Assembly (NCBI GenBank): GCA_018382295.1
Contig: JAGZQF010000003.1
Coordinates: 1 to 64,000, forward strand
Source: Collinsella sp.
GTDB lineage: Bacteria; Actinomycetota; Coriobacteriia; Coriobacteriales; Coriobacteriaceae
Length of the DNA: 64,000 bases
Direction of reading: 5' to 3'
Of this stretch, positions 17,610 through 25,282 are shown in pieces. A program made the translations under genes and the position numbers. Under the pieces are notes generated by a model. It had not been told where the DNA came from. It searched no databases and worked only from the letters and a program-made list of their open reading frames with translations. Within the stretch, counting starts at the first letter, position 1. Each line of letters opens with the position of its first letter.

Positions 17610-18387
17610 CGCGCTGCTTGAGCGCTTGGCGGCCCCGCCTGTGCGTGCCACGCAGGAGCGTTACCGCCACGAGCTCAAATATCTCATTAACGAGGGCGAG
17701 CACGCCGCGCTTGCCTGTCGCATGGCGCCGGTGTTTAAGCTGGACAAGCATGCGCGGGCGGGCGGCTACACCATTCGCAGCCTGTATTTTGACGACTACT
17801 GCAACTCGGCCTACGAGGAAAAAGACGCCGGCATTCTCATGCGCAAAAAGTATCGCGTTCGCATCTATAACGGCAGCGACAAGGTGATTAAGCTCGAGCG
17901 CAAAAAGAAGTACGGCAGCTGGATCTACAAGGAGGACGCGCCGCTCACGCGTGGCGAGTTTGAGCAGATTCTGGCCGGTGACTACGACTTTTTGCTGAGG
18001 AGCCCCTATCCGCTCTGTCGCGAGTTCTACATCGAGTGTATCTGCAACATGATGCGCCCGCGGACCATCGTGGACTACGAGCGCGAGCCGTGGGTGATGG
18101 ATGAGGGCACCGTGCGCATTACCTTTGATAGTAACGTGCGTGCCGCGGTGGGAAGCTTCGATATCTTTGACGTGACGCTGCCCGCGCTGCCGGTCCTGGA
18201 GCCCGGCAAGCTGGTGATGGAGGTCAAGTTTACGGAGTTTTGCCCGCAGCTGGTGCGCGATTTGGTGCCGCCGGGCGCGGCCGAGCTTACGGCGGTCTCT
18301 AAGTACTGCCTGTGTTACGAAAAGACCGCCTACCTGCGCGGATTTAACTACTGGGAATCGGATTTTGGGAACCGAGGGGATATTTAG
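17596..18387 (+). CDS. VTC-domain polyphosphate polymerase-like protein
   Basis: ATG 17596 overlaps the cotH gene by 14 bases. The 263-residue product is almost entirely a VTC domain: RYRHELKYLI, TIRSLYFDD, MRKKYRVRIY, KLERKKKYG, and VMEVKFTEF near the end supply the basic and acidic residues of the triphosphate tunnel. Yeast Vtc4 makes polyphosphate from ATP with this fold, and bacterial homologues of this size commonly sit next to CotH and DUF4956 genes (family knowledge). No membrane segment or SPX domain is present. Substrate is unproven. Confidence 0.85.
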   Translation: MRRASALLERLAAPPVRATQERYRHELKYLINEGEHAALACRMAPVFKLDKHARAGGYTIRSLYFDDYCNSAYEEKDAGILMRKKYRVRIYNGSDKVIKLERKKKYGSWIYKEDAPLTRGEFEQILAGDYDFLLRSPYPLCREFYIECICNMMRPRTIVDYEREPWVMDEGTVRITFDSNVRAAVGSFDIFDVTLPALPVLEPGKLVMEVKFTEFCPQLVRDLVPPGAAELTAVSKYCLCYEKTAYLRGFNYWESDFGNRGDI

Positions 18388-18390
18388 ACC

Positions 18391-19056
18391 ATGAGCACCA
18401 GGGACTATTTTAAGAACTCCGTTTTGGAGGCGTTTGGCCAGGTCGACCCTGCCAAGATCGGCCTGTCGCTGTTCGTGGCGCTCGCCATGGGCATCCTGAT
18501 CTATTACGTCTACAAGCGCTTTTTTACCGGCGTGGTGTATTCGCGTAGCTTTGCTGTGACGCTTGTGGGCATGTGCGTGCTTACCTGCATGGTCACGCTC
18601 GCGATCTCGACGAACGTTGTCATCTCGCTCGGTATGGTCGGTGCTCTGTCCATCGTCCGCTATCGTACAGCGGTCAAGGACCCGCTCGACTTGCTGTACC
18701 TGTTTTGGGCCATTACCACGGGCATTACGGCGGGTGCCGGCATGTATGCGCTCGTGGGGCTCACGGCAGTGGTGATCGTGGCCATGATCGCCGGCTTTGC
18801 GAGCCACCAGGACAAGGCGCGCGTGTACATGATGGTCATTCACTACACGGGCCAGACCACCGGTGACGATATCGTGCGCGCCTTTGGGCGCACCAAGTTC
18901 ACCGTCAAGTCCAAGACTATGCGCGGCGACAAAGTCGAGATGGCCGTCGAAGTGTTCTCGGACGGTGTGGATATGCCCTATGCCGACGCCATCCGCGCGC
19001 TCGATGGCGTGGAAGACCTCACATTGATCCAATATAACGGCGAATACCACGGGTAA
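18391..19056 (+). CDS. DUF4956 membrane protein
   Basis: ATG 18391, three bases after the VTC gene. The 221-residue product has about four membrane segments (roughly residues 25-45, 50-80, 105-125, 125-145) with the conserved SLGMVGALSIVRYRTAVKDP stretch, followed by a soluble C-terminal domain of about 75 residues with an ACT-like beta-alpha pattern. It recurs beside VTC and CotH genes in many bacteria; function unknown. It may be the membrane partner through which polyphosphate or a phosphate signal acts (inference). Last gene of the Pel operon. Confidence 0.85.
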   Translation: MSTRDYFKNSVLEAFGQVDPAKIGLSLFVALAMGILIYYVYKRFFTGVVYSRSFAVTLVGMCVLTCMVTLAISTNVVISLGMVGALSIVRYRTAVKDPLDLLYLFWAITTGITAGAGMYALVGLTAVVIVAMIAGFASHQDKARVYMMVIHYTGQTTGDDIVRAFGRTKFTVKSKTMRGDKVEMAVEVFSDGVDMPYADAIRALDGVEDLTLIQYNGEYHG

Positions 19057-19062
19057 CTATGT

Positions 19063-19086
19063 TCCGGCGTTTTAACAAACGCCGGA
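19063..19086 (+). terminator. Hairpin ending the Pel operon
   Basis: TCCGGCGTTT and AAACGCCGGA pair perfectly across a TAAC loop, 6 bases after the last operon gene. No T-run follows, so termination may be weak or the stem may protect the mRNA end. Confidence 0.6.
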
Positions 19087-19120
19087 CCGCTCGACGCTGC
19101 GCACGCATCTGCCGGGCGAT

Positions 19121-19178
19121 CTGCCGCTCAAACCGTCGCTCGCGTACATGAAGTACGCGTCGCTCCTCTTTCGCGGCA
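19121..19178. repeat. Dispersed intergenic repeat, copy 1
   Basis: This segment reads TGCCGCTCAAACCGTCGCTC, then a small hairpin (GCGTAC-ATGAA-GTACGC), then GTCGCTCCTCTTTC. It is nearly identical to 26819-26875. Both copies lie just after a gene end in noncoding DNA. Confidence 0.7.
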
Positions 19179-19290
19179 CCTCGCCACGGTGGCTGCGCGC
19201 TCGCTGACGTTTGCTTGACCTGGGCTGTTGAAATGATCCATGTGGCTCGCCCCATTTGCTCAATTTGCCGGTATGGGTTGGGTATCATTG

Positions 19291-19304
19291 TGTAAGCGAT
19301 TTCA
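19291..19304. promoter_or_regulatory. LacI-type operator before the regulator gene
   Basis: TGTAAGCGATTTCA fits the LacI/cre-type consensus TGWNANCGNTNWCA. It ends 15 bases before the proposed GTG start of the regulator, so it probably serves autoregulation. Confidence 0.55.
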
Positions 19305-19319
19305 ATGACAGGGGTGCTC

Positions 19320-20300
19320 GTGGTAAAGATGAAAGATGTGGCCGAGCTGGCGGGCGTTTCGAGCGCCGCCGTCTCGCGCTACCTTAACGGTGGATATATC
19401 TCGGCGGACAAGGCCGAGCGCATTAAGCAGGCGATTGAGCTGACCGGATACGTGCGGTCCAGCCAGGCGCGCGCGCTGCGCACCGGCTCCACCAAACTCA
19501 TCGGTGTCATTGTGCCTAAGATCAACTCGGAATCCGTGAGCCGCATTACCGCCGGCATCGGCCAGGTGCTCGGTCGTCGTGGCTACCAGATGTTGCTTGC
19601 CAATACCGACAATGCCCCCGATCGCGAGCTCGAATACCTCGATTTATTCCAAAACCACCCGGTCGATGGCATTGTGCTGGTAGCAACCATGATTACCGAC
19701 GAGCACCGTCGGGCGATTGAATCGTGCCGTGTGCCCATCGTGCTTATCGGTCAGAATGTTGAGGGCGCGGCGTGCGTCTATCACGACGATTACGAGGCCG
19801 CCTTTGAGCTGGGCCATGCGCTTGCGGGTCGCGTGGACGGCAAGATTGCCTATATTGGAGTTACCGAAGAGGACCGTGCGGCCGGTTATGACCGCCGTCG
19901 CGGTTTTGAGGCCGGCTTGCGCGCCGCGGGCAACCCGCTCGATGCCGCCTTGATTCGCCTGGGCTCGTTTACGCTCGACTCGGGCTATGGTGCGGCGCGT
20001 GAACTGCTTTCCGTCGACCCCGATGTTTCGTTTATCGCGTGCGCGACCGACACCATGGCGGCGGGCGCGCTGCGTGCCATTGATGAGGTTCGCGGCATGG
20101 GCGAGGGTATACACCGCGTGAGCGGTTTTGGCGACAACGCGTTTTTGCGCGCGCTGACGGGCGGCATTCCCACCGTGCATTATGGCTACCTGACCAGTGG
20201 CGTCGAGGCGACCAATATGTTGCTCAACACGCTCGATGGCGTGGAGGGGGAGAGCGGTCTCAAGACGCTCAAACTCGGCCATCAACTTATGAATGTCTAG
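19320..20300 (+). CDS. scrR: LacI-family regulator of the sucrose genes
   Basis: The start GTG 19320 is chosen because AGGGG lies six bases upstream and the product then begins MVKMKDVAELAGVSSAAVSR, the normal LacI start; ATG 19305 would overlap the operator. The 326-residue protein has the N-terminal HTH (residues ~4-25), a YxxxSxxARALRTG hinge, and a periplasmic-binding-type sugar domain (LIGVIVPKINSESVSR onward). Its position directly before sucrose PTS and hydrolase genes, and LacI-type sites before both itself and scrA, point to a sucrose or fructose-responsive repressor. The effector is inferred. Confidence 0.82.
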   Translation: MVKMKDVAELAGVSSAAVSRYLNGGYISADKAERIKQAIELTGYVRSSQARALRTGSTKLIGVIVPKINSESVSRITAGIGQVLGRRGYQMLLANTDNAPDRELEYLDLFQNHPVDGIVLVATMITDEHRRAIESCRVPIVLIGQNVEGAACVYHDDYEAAFELGHALAGRVDGKIAYIGVTEEDRAAGYDRRRGFEAGLRAAGNPLDAALIRLGSFTLDSGYGAARELLSVDPDVSFIACATDTMAAGALRAIDEVRGMGEGIHRVSGFGDNAFLRALTGGIPTVHYGYLTSGVEATNMLLNTLDGVEGESGLKTLKLGHQLMNV

Positions 20301-20388
20301 GCTTTGGGCATGTCTGCCTGCCTTTGAGGCCCCTGTTTTTGCGGTAAAACTACCATTCGCCGGCTGTTTCCTACCGTTCACCCTACTA

Positions 20389-20428
20389 TGAAAACGATTA
20401 CAGACATATGAAACTGAAAACGATTACA
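20389..20428. promoter_or_regulatory. Two identical LacI-type operators upstream of scrA
   Basis: TGAAAACGATTACA occurs at 20389-20402 and again at 20415-20428, 26 bases apart. Both fit TGWNANCGNTNWCA. They precede the sucrose PTS gene by 57-96 bases and probably bind the adjacent LacI-type protein (or a CcpA-like regulator). Confidence 0.65.
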
Positions 20429-20484
20429 GTGTAAGTGTCAAAGGTAGTCGGGTGCGCATGCACCCGTTGGAGGAAAGGGAAGTC

Positions 20485-21885
20485 ATGGACTACCGCAAAT
20501 CAGCCCAAGAGGTGCTCGACAACATCGGTGGCGCCGGCAACGTTGTTTCGGCCGCACACTGCGCCACGCGTCTGCGCCTGGTGATTGCCGATAACGCGAA
20601 GGTTGACAAGGAGGCCCTCGAGAATATTGACGGCGCTAAGGGCGTCTTTGAAGCCCAGGGCCAGCTCCAGATTATTTTTGGCACTGGCACCGTCAATAAG
20701 GTCTACGAGGAGTTCATCGCGCTCAGTGGCGTCGAGGCTGCCACCAAGGCCGAGGTCAAGGAGGCCGCGGCGCAGCAGCAGAACATCTTTATGCGCGCCA
20801 TTAAGGTGCTCGGCGACGTCTTTGTCCCCATCATCCCTGCCATCGTGGCCTCGGGTCTGCTGCTGGGCATTATGAGCGCCCTCAACTTTATGGCCTCCAA
20901 CGGCTTTATCGCGCTCGACACCAATAACTTTATCTACAAGATTGCCGACCTGGTCTCGGGCACGTCCTTTGGCATTCTGCAGATCCTGATCGGTTACTCC
21001 GCCGCTAAGGCCTTTGGCGCCAACCCGTATCTGGGCGCCGTCGTCGGTGGTGCGTTCATCAACTCCTCGCTGCAGAGCGCCTATACGGTTGCCTCCGAGG
21101 GCGTGCAGACCATGGTCACCGTCATTCCCGGCGTGTACAGCTTTGAGTGGGTTGGCTATCAGGGCCACGTGATCCCGATCGTCATCGCCTGCGCCATCCT
21201 CGCCTTCTTGGAGAAGCGCCTGCACAAGATCGTTCCCGAGATGTTCGACCTCTTTGTGACCCCGCTTGTCTCGGTGTTCGTGACCGTGCTCGTGACCCTC
21301 GTTGCCGTCGGCCCCATCTTCGTGTGGGCCGAGAACGCCATTCTCGGTCTGATTCAGGCCCTGCTGACCCTGCCCTTTGGCATCGGTTCCTTTATCGTCG
21401 GCCTGTTCTATGCCCCCACGGTCGTTACCGGTATCCACCAGATGTACACCGCCATCGATCTGGGCCAGCTCGCTCAGTACGGTGTGACCTATTGGCTGCC
21501 CATCGCCAGCGCTGCAAACATCGCCCAGGGTGGTGCCGCGCTCGCCGTTGCCTTTAAGACCCGCGATGCCAAGATCAAGGGTCTGGCGCTTCCTTCGGCC
21601 CTGTCCGCCTTCATGGGCATTACCGAGCCTGCCATCTTTGGTGTGAACCTGCGCTTCTTTAAGCCCTTCATCGCCGGCTGCATCGGCGGCGGTTGCGGTG
21701 CCCTGGTCTGCGCGCTCACTTCGCTGGCTGCCTCCGGCACGGGTGTTACGGGTATCTTCGGTATCCTGCTGTGCCTGGCCCAGCCTGTGCAGTACGCGAT
21801 TATGTTTGCGATCGCCACGCTGGTTTCCTTTGCCGTCTCGTTCGTCCTGTACAAGGACGAGCCTAAGGCTTCCGAGCAGGCTTAA
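20485..21885 (+). CDS. scrA: PTS sucrose transporter subunit IIBC
   Basis: ATG 20485 after GGAGGAAAGG; an ATG at 20452 in frame precedes that ribosome site and is rejected. The 466-residue product has an N-terminal EIIB domain with the phosphorylated Cys at 26 (AAHCATRLRL), then an EIIC domain of about ten membrane segments from residue ~105 with the conserved GITEPAIFGV. It imports sucrose as sucrose-6-phosphate, taking phosphate from HPr through an EIIA (glucose type) that is not encoded here. The neighbouring GH32 gene supports sucrose as substrate; trehalose or beta-glucosides are less likely. Confidence 0.88.
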   Translation: MDYRKSAQEVLDNIGGAGNVVSAAHCATRLRLVIADNAKVDKEALENIDGAKGVFEAQGQLQIIFGTGTVNKVYEEFIALSGVEAATKAEVKEAAAQQQNIFMRAIKVLGDVFVPIIPAIVASGLLLGIMSALNFMASNGFIALDTNNFIYKIADLVSGTSFGILQILIGYSAAKAFGANPYLGAVVGGAFINSSLQSAYTVASEGVQTMVTVIPGVYSFEWVGYQGHVIPIVIACAILAFLEKRLHKIVPEMFDLFVTPLVSVFVTVLVTLVAVGPIFVWAENAILGLIQALLTLPFGIGSFIVGLFYAPTVVTGIHQMYTAIDLGQLAQYGVTYWLPIASAANIAQGGAALAVAFKTRDAKIKGLALPSALSAFMGITEPAIFGVNLRFFKPFIAGCIGGGCGALVCALTSLAASGTGVTGIFGILLCLAQPVQYAIMFAIATLVSFAVSFVLYKDEPKASEQA

Positions 21886-21905
21886 GAGCTTTTGATTGAG
21901 GAACA

Positions 21906-21932
21906 CCCGCGGGCTGTATGCTCGCGGGCGTT
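21906..21932 (+). terminator. Hairpin between scrA and scrB
   Basis: CCCGCGGGC and GCTCGCGGG pair over nine positions (one G-T) with a TGTAT loop, followed by CGTTT. It could lower transcription of scrB relative to scrA. Confidence 0.6.
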
Positions 21933-21991
21933 TCCCGTATCTGGTGCCAATCTCTGGTGCCTTGTTACTTTCGATCCGTTAGGACTTTGAT

Positions 21992-23524
21992 ATGTCTAAT
22001 GCACTTGGTCGCGACCTTGCAAAGCTGGTTGCCGCTGTTGACGCTGCCGCCTCTGAGTGCGGTCATGGCGCGTATGGCCAGCGCTTCCATATTATGCCGC
22101 CGGCGGGCTGGCTCAACGACCCCAACGGTCTTTGCCAGGCGGGCGGCGTGTTCCATGCTTATTTTCAATATGCTCCGTTTGATGTTGAGGGCGGCGTTAA
22201 AGCCTGGGGTCATGCCACGAGCCGCGACCTTATGAAATGGGAATATGTTGGCGCGCCGCTGCTTCCCGACGAGCCGTTCGACTGCCATGGCGTGTATTCG
22301 GGCTCGGCATTGGTCGAGGACGGTCGCATTCGCGTGCTCTATACCGGCAACGTTAAGCTCCCCGATGCGGACGGCGTCTTTGACTATGTCAACTCCGGCC
22401 GTCGCGCCGACACCGTGTATGTCGAGAGTGTCGATGGACAGACGTTCAGCCAAAAGCGCGTGGTGCTGGCGTCTGAGGATTATCCCGAGGATTTGACCTG
22501 CCACGTGCGTGACCCCAAGGTGTGGCGCGATGATGATGGGCGTTACCACATGGTGCTGGGTGCGCGTCGTCGAGTTGACGGGCCGCACGTCGAGAGCCGT
22601 TTTTGTGCGATGCACGGCGAGGGTGCCGGGCGCGATGTGGGCGAGATCTTGGTGTATGGTTCGGCGGATATGCTGAGCTGGGAGCTCGAGAGCCGTGTGT
22701 CTACGCCCGAGCGTTTTGGTTTTATGTGGGAGTGCCCGGGATACCTTGAGCTTGAGGCCGATGGTGGTGTGCCGGCGAGGTGGCTGTCCTTCTCGCCCCA
22801 GGGGCTCGAGGGTGGTCGTTGGGACCGCGGCAACGTATACGCTGCTGGCTACATGCCTGTAACGGGCGACATTACCGGTGGTGACGGTGCCTATGAGCTG
22901 GGCGAGTTTCGCTTGTGGGACGCCGGTTTTGACTTCTATGCTCCGCAGGAGTTCACGGCCGAGGATGGTCGCCACATTCTGCTCGGCTGGATGGGCATGC
23001 CTGATGAGCCGACCTATGGCAACGCTCCCACCGTGGTGTGTGGCTGGCAGCACTGCATGACGGTACCGCGTGAGCTTACAGCCGGCGCCGGCGGCGTGGT
23101 GCTGCAGCAGCCGGCTCGCGAGATCGAGCGCCATTATGCCTCGGTGCGTGTGGGGCAGGGCTCGTTGGAGGTTGCCGACGATACCTGCTTTGACGTTGTT
23201 GTTGACGGTGTCGATGGCGCGTTTACCGCGACCGTTGATGACGAGCTGAAGCTGGAGTTTGTGCCCGCCGAGGGCGAACTGCCCTCGCGCTTTGAGATGC
23301 GATTTACCGATGAGGGTCGCGCTTCTGCCGGCTGCGGTCGTACCGTGCGTTGGGAGCCCGTCGACGAGGTTCGTAACGTGCGCATTGTTGGCGATGTCTC
23401 GTCGGTCGAGGTGTTCGTGAATGATGGCGCGCTCGTGTTTTCGACGCGCATCTATCCCGAGGCCTATGGCGTGACCGTTGACGCTCCGGGCACGAGCGTG
23501 AACTATCACACGCTCAACATCTAA
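21992..23524 (+). CDS. scrB: Sucrose-6-phosphate hydrolase (GH32)
   Basis: The 510-residue product has the GH32 catalytic set: GWLNDPNG (nucleophile Asp, about residue 43), the transition-state Asp in HVRDPKVW, and the acid/base Glu in MWECPGYLEL. A five-blade propeller plus a C-terminal beta-sandwich account for the length. It splits sucrose-6-phosphate into glucose-6-phosphate and fructose in the cytoplasm; no signal peptide is present, which fits use of PTS-imported sucrose. It follows the PTS gene by 106 bases with a hairpin between. Start ATG 21992 lies close to a weak ribosome site (TTAGGA). Confidence 0.9.
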   Translation: MSNALGRDLAKLVAAVDAAASECGHGAYGQRFHIMPPAGWLNDPNGLCQAGGVFHAYFQYAPFDVEGGVKAWGHATSRDLMKWEYVGAPLLPDEPFDCHGVYSGSALVEDGRIRVLYTGNVKLPDADGVFDYVNSGRRADTVYVESVDGQTFSQKRVVLASEDYPEDLTCHVRDPKVWRDDDGRYHMVLGARRRVDGPHVESRFCAMHGEGAGRDVGEILVYGSADMLSWELESRVSTPERFGFMWECPGYLELEADGGVPARWLSFSPQGLEGGRWDRGNVYAAGYMPVTGDITGGDGAYELGEFRLWDAGFDFYAPQEFTAEDGRHILLGWMGMPDEPTYGNAPTVVCGWQHCMTVPRELTAGAGGVVLQQPAREIERHYASVRVGQGSLEVADDTCFDVVVDGVDGAFTATVDDELKLEFVPAEGELPSRFEMRFTDEGRASAGCGRTVRWEPVDEVRNVRIVGDVSSVEVFVNDGALVFSTRIYPEAYGVTVDAPGTSVNYHTLNI

Positions 23525-23562
23525 GCGATTCGTCGCATATCGGCGCTATACTGCAGCCGTTG

Positions 23563-23600
23563 CCCACGATGCGGGGAACACCCGCATCGTGGGTTTTTGT
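23563..23600 (+). terminator. Rho-independent terminator of scrB
   Basis: CCCACGATGCGGG pairs perfectly with CCCGCATCGTGGG (13 bp, loop GAACA), followed by TTTTTGTTTT. Confidence 0.9.
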
Positions 23601-23619
23601 TTTGAAGGGACGGTGCCGT

Positions 23620-24612
23620 ATGGGCGTACAGCAGCTAGAAGAGGCCTGGGCTTTGAGGGCCGGCGCGCGTGAGGCGCGGTTGCTTGCGGCCCCGCATGTG
23701 CCGGCAGCGCTGTCGCAGCTGGGGATTGTGCGTCCCGGTGACCGCCTAGTGGCCTTTGCGGATGACTTTGCCGATGCGTTTGCGCGCGGCTTTGATGGCT
23801 GCGACGTGGCTATGGTGGAGGAGTCGTCGGTTGCGGCGTTTGCTGCTGCGTCCGATGGCTTTGATGCTTCGTTTGATGCCGAGGGGCCGCACCTGTGGTG
23901 GTTCGTCAACTCCATTGGCGGGTTTGGACTGCGCGTGCCCGATCTTCGTGCGCTGGGTCGGGCGGCGCGTGAGGCCCATGCGCTGCTGGTTGTGGACAAC
24001 ACCGTGGCGTCAGCTTTTGGCTGCGATTCGCTGCGGCTGGGTTCTGCGCTGTCGCTCGAGGCGCTCGATCGCGTATGCGCCGGTGATGCTCCGCGCAAGT
24101 TGGTTGCCGTATCGGTCGCGCGCTCGCAGCTCAAGCGCCATCGTGTGGATGCCGCGGCCGAGTGCGCGCATACCCTGCTTGAGGGCTGTGGCTTGGCCAA
24201 GTTTGAATTGACTGCTGACGAGGCCGGTGTGCTGGAGCGGGGACTGGACTCGCTCGACGTCCGTATGCAGGCGCATTTCGACCGCGCCCGTGCGCTGGCC
24301 GAGTATCTGGCCGCCAACGAGATGGTGTGCAACGTGCGCTATCCCGGACTGAGCTCGCATCCCGACCATGCGGTTGCGACAGGAATCCTCGAGCACGGCT
24401 TTGGCCCGGCAGTTGAGTTTGACCTTATCGAGCGCAGTGCGGGTGATTTCTTCGATGCTTTGCCGGGGGAGTTTCGTACATCGCCCGCCGGCGGCGCAAC
24501 GACGCGCCTCTCGGCCACGCGCGGCAAGCAGGGGAGCACCATCCGCCTCTTCGCCGGCACCGACAACCCCCTGGTCGTAGCGTCCGCCCTAGATAACGCC
24601 CTCCGCAACTAG
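23620..24612 (+). CDS. Degenerate Cys/Met-metabolism PLP-enzyme homologue
   Basis: ATG 23620, with AAGGGA about 10 bases upstream; 330 residues against about 380-400 for cystathionine gamma-synthases. The fold is recognisable: WWFVNSIGG in place of the ESPSNP block, LLVVDNTVASAF with the PLP-nitrogen Asp at 126, and a C-terminal GSTIRLFAGTDNP like the usual IRLSVGIED. The lysine block (normally STTKYxxGHSD) reads SVARSQLKRHR at 165-175, so the Schiff-base Lys appears lost (Arg168 at its place) unless K172 takes over. The N-terminal YxRxxNPT and GMAA phosphate-binding parts are also missing. No methionine or cysteine genes are near. It may be a non-catalytic or altered-function protein. Confidence 0.6.
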   Translation: MGVQQLEEAWALRAGAREARLLAAPHVPAALSQLGIVRPGDRLVAFADDFADAFARGFDGCDVAMVEESSVAAFAAASDGFDASFDAEGPHLWWFVNSIGGFGLRVPDLRALGRAAREAHALLVVDNTVASAFGCDSLRLGSALSLEALDRVCAGDAPRKLVAVSVARSQLKRHRVDAAAECAHTLLEGCGLAKFELTADEAGVLERGLDSLDVRMQAHFDRARALAEYLAANEMVCNVRYPGLSSHPDHAVATGILEHGFGPAVEFDLIERSAGDFFDALPGEFRTSPAGGATTRLSATRGKQGSTIRLFAGTDNPLVVASALDNALRN

Positions 24613-24632
24613 CTAAATCATCCTCGACTCCA

Positions 24633-24703
24633 TAAGTTGCGGTGAAATATGGATTGATTTACGGCTTTATCGGCATAAACAGTCCCTATTTCACCGCAAC
24701 TTA
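24633..24703. repeat. 17-bp inverted repeat between convergent genes
   Basis: TAAGTTGCGGTGAAATA (24633-24649) is the exact reverse complement of 24687-24703, with a 37-base loop. It lies between the PLP-enzyme homologue and the minus-strand regulator gene, a position suited to a two-way terminator or a small palindromic element. Confidence 0.6.
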
Positions 24704-24744
24704 GAGAGGGGGTTGCGTAGCTAAAAAGCCCCGTCCCAAATTGG

Positions 24745-25089
24745 CTATTCTTTGATGCTGGCGATGAGGGCGTCGGCTTTGGTGGCAATGACCTTGTTTA
24801 TGTCGGCCTGCAGCTTCTCGTAGACCGCTATGGCGCGCTCTCCGGCGGGGGTGAGGGTGGATCCGCGGGCGCCGTCGCGCTCGATGAGCTTGCAGCCCAG
24901 CTGCCCTTCCGCCTCGTTCACAATGCGCCAGGCTTTGGAGTATGCCATGCCCATGCTCTTGGCGGCACGGTTGAGCGAGTGCTCTCGGGCGATACCCTGC
25001 AGCAGCAAGACACAGCCGTGACCAAATACGCCCGGCAGATTCTTGTCGCACGCTTGAATGACCAGCTTTGCCGTCGTCTTGTACTCCAT
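24745..25089 (-). CDS. ModE-type winged-helix transcriptional regulator
   Basis: The product (114 residues from ATG 25089, 117 from a GTG at 25098) is a single winged-helix domain of the ModE N-terminal type: LLQGIAREHSLNRAAKSM, MAYSKAWRIVNEAEGQLGCKLIER and STLTPAGERAIAVYEKLQ. No molybdate-binding (MOP/TOBE) domain follows, so it is a stand-alone DNA-binding form, common in anaerobes near molybdenum or tungsten genes. None are visible here. It is transcribed away from guaB; the shared 190-base interval may carry its own operator. Choice between the two starts is uncertain because the ribosome site GGGGAG suits neither perfectly. Confidence 0.75.
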   Translation of the reverse strand: MEYKTTAKLVIQACDKNLPGVFGHGCVLLLQGIAREHSLNRAAKSMGMAYSKAWRIVNEAEGQLGCKLIERDGARGSTLTPAGERAIAVYEKLQADINKVIATKADALIASIKE

Positions 25090-25174
25090 ACGCTCCACGT
25101 CTCCCCGCTAAAGTGTTTGCTGGGCAAACGCAAAGCCTGCGTCAAACCCTCATGTGCTCTTCTTAAATCATGCA

Positions 25175-25282
25175 TTGTAGCAGTCAAAGTGCGCTAAGAT
25201 ACTTCCCCAGTATTGGGCGCCCAAGGTTGGGCTGGGTCCTACGAGGCCTGCAGCCGACCGGTCGCATGGAAAAAGGAGAAAC
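25175..25282 (+). promoter_or_regulatory. Possible promoter and structured leader of guaB
   Basis: TTGTAG (25175-25180), 17 bases, then GATACT (25198-25203) form a weak promoter candidate. The leader then holds a perfect GCCCAA-GG-TTGGGC hairpin (25219-25232) and a GC-rich stretch before the AAAAAGGAG ribosome site. It does not match the purine, PRPP or guanidine riboswitch patterns I know. Confidence 0.35.
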
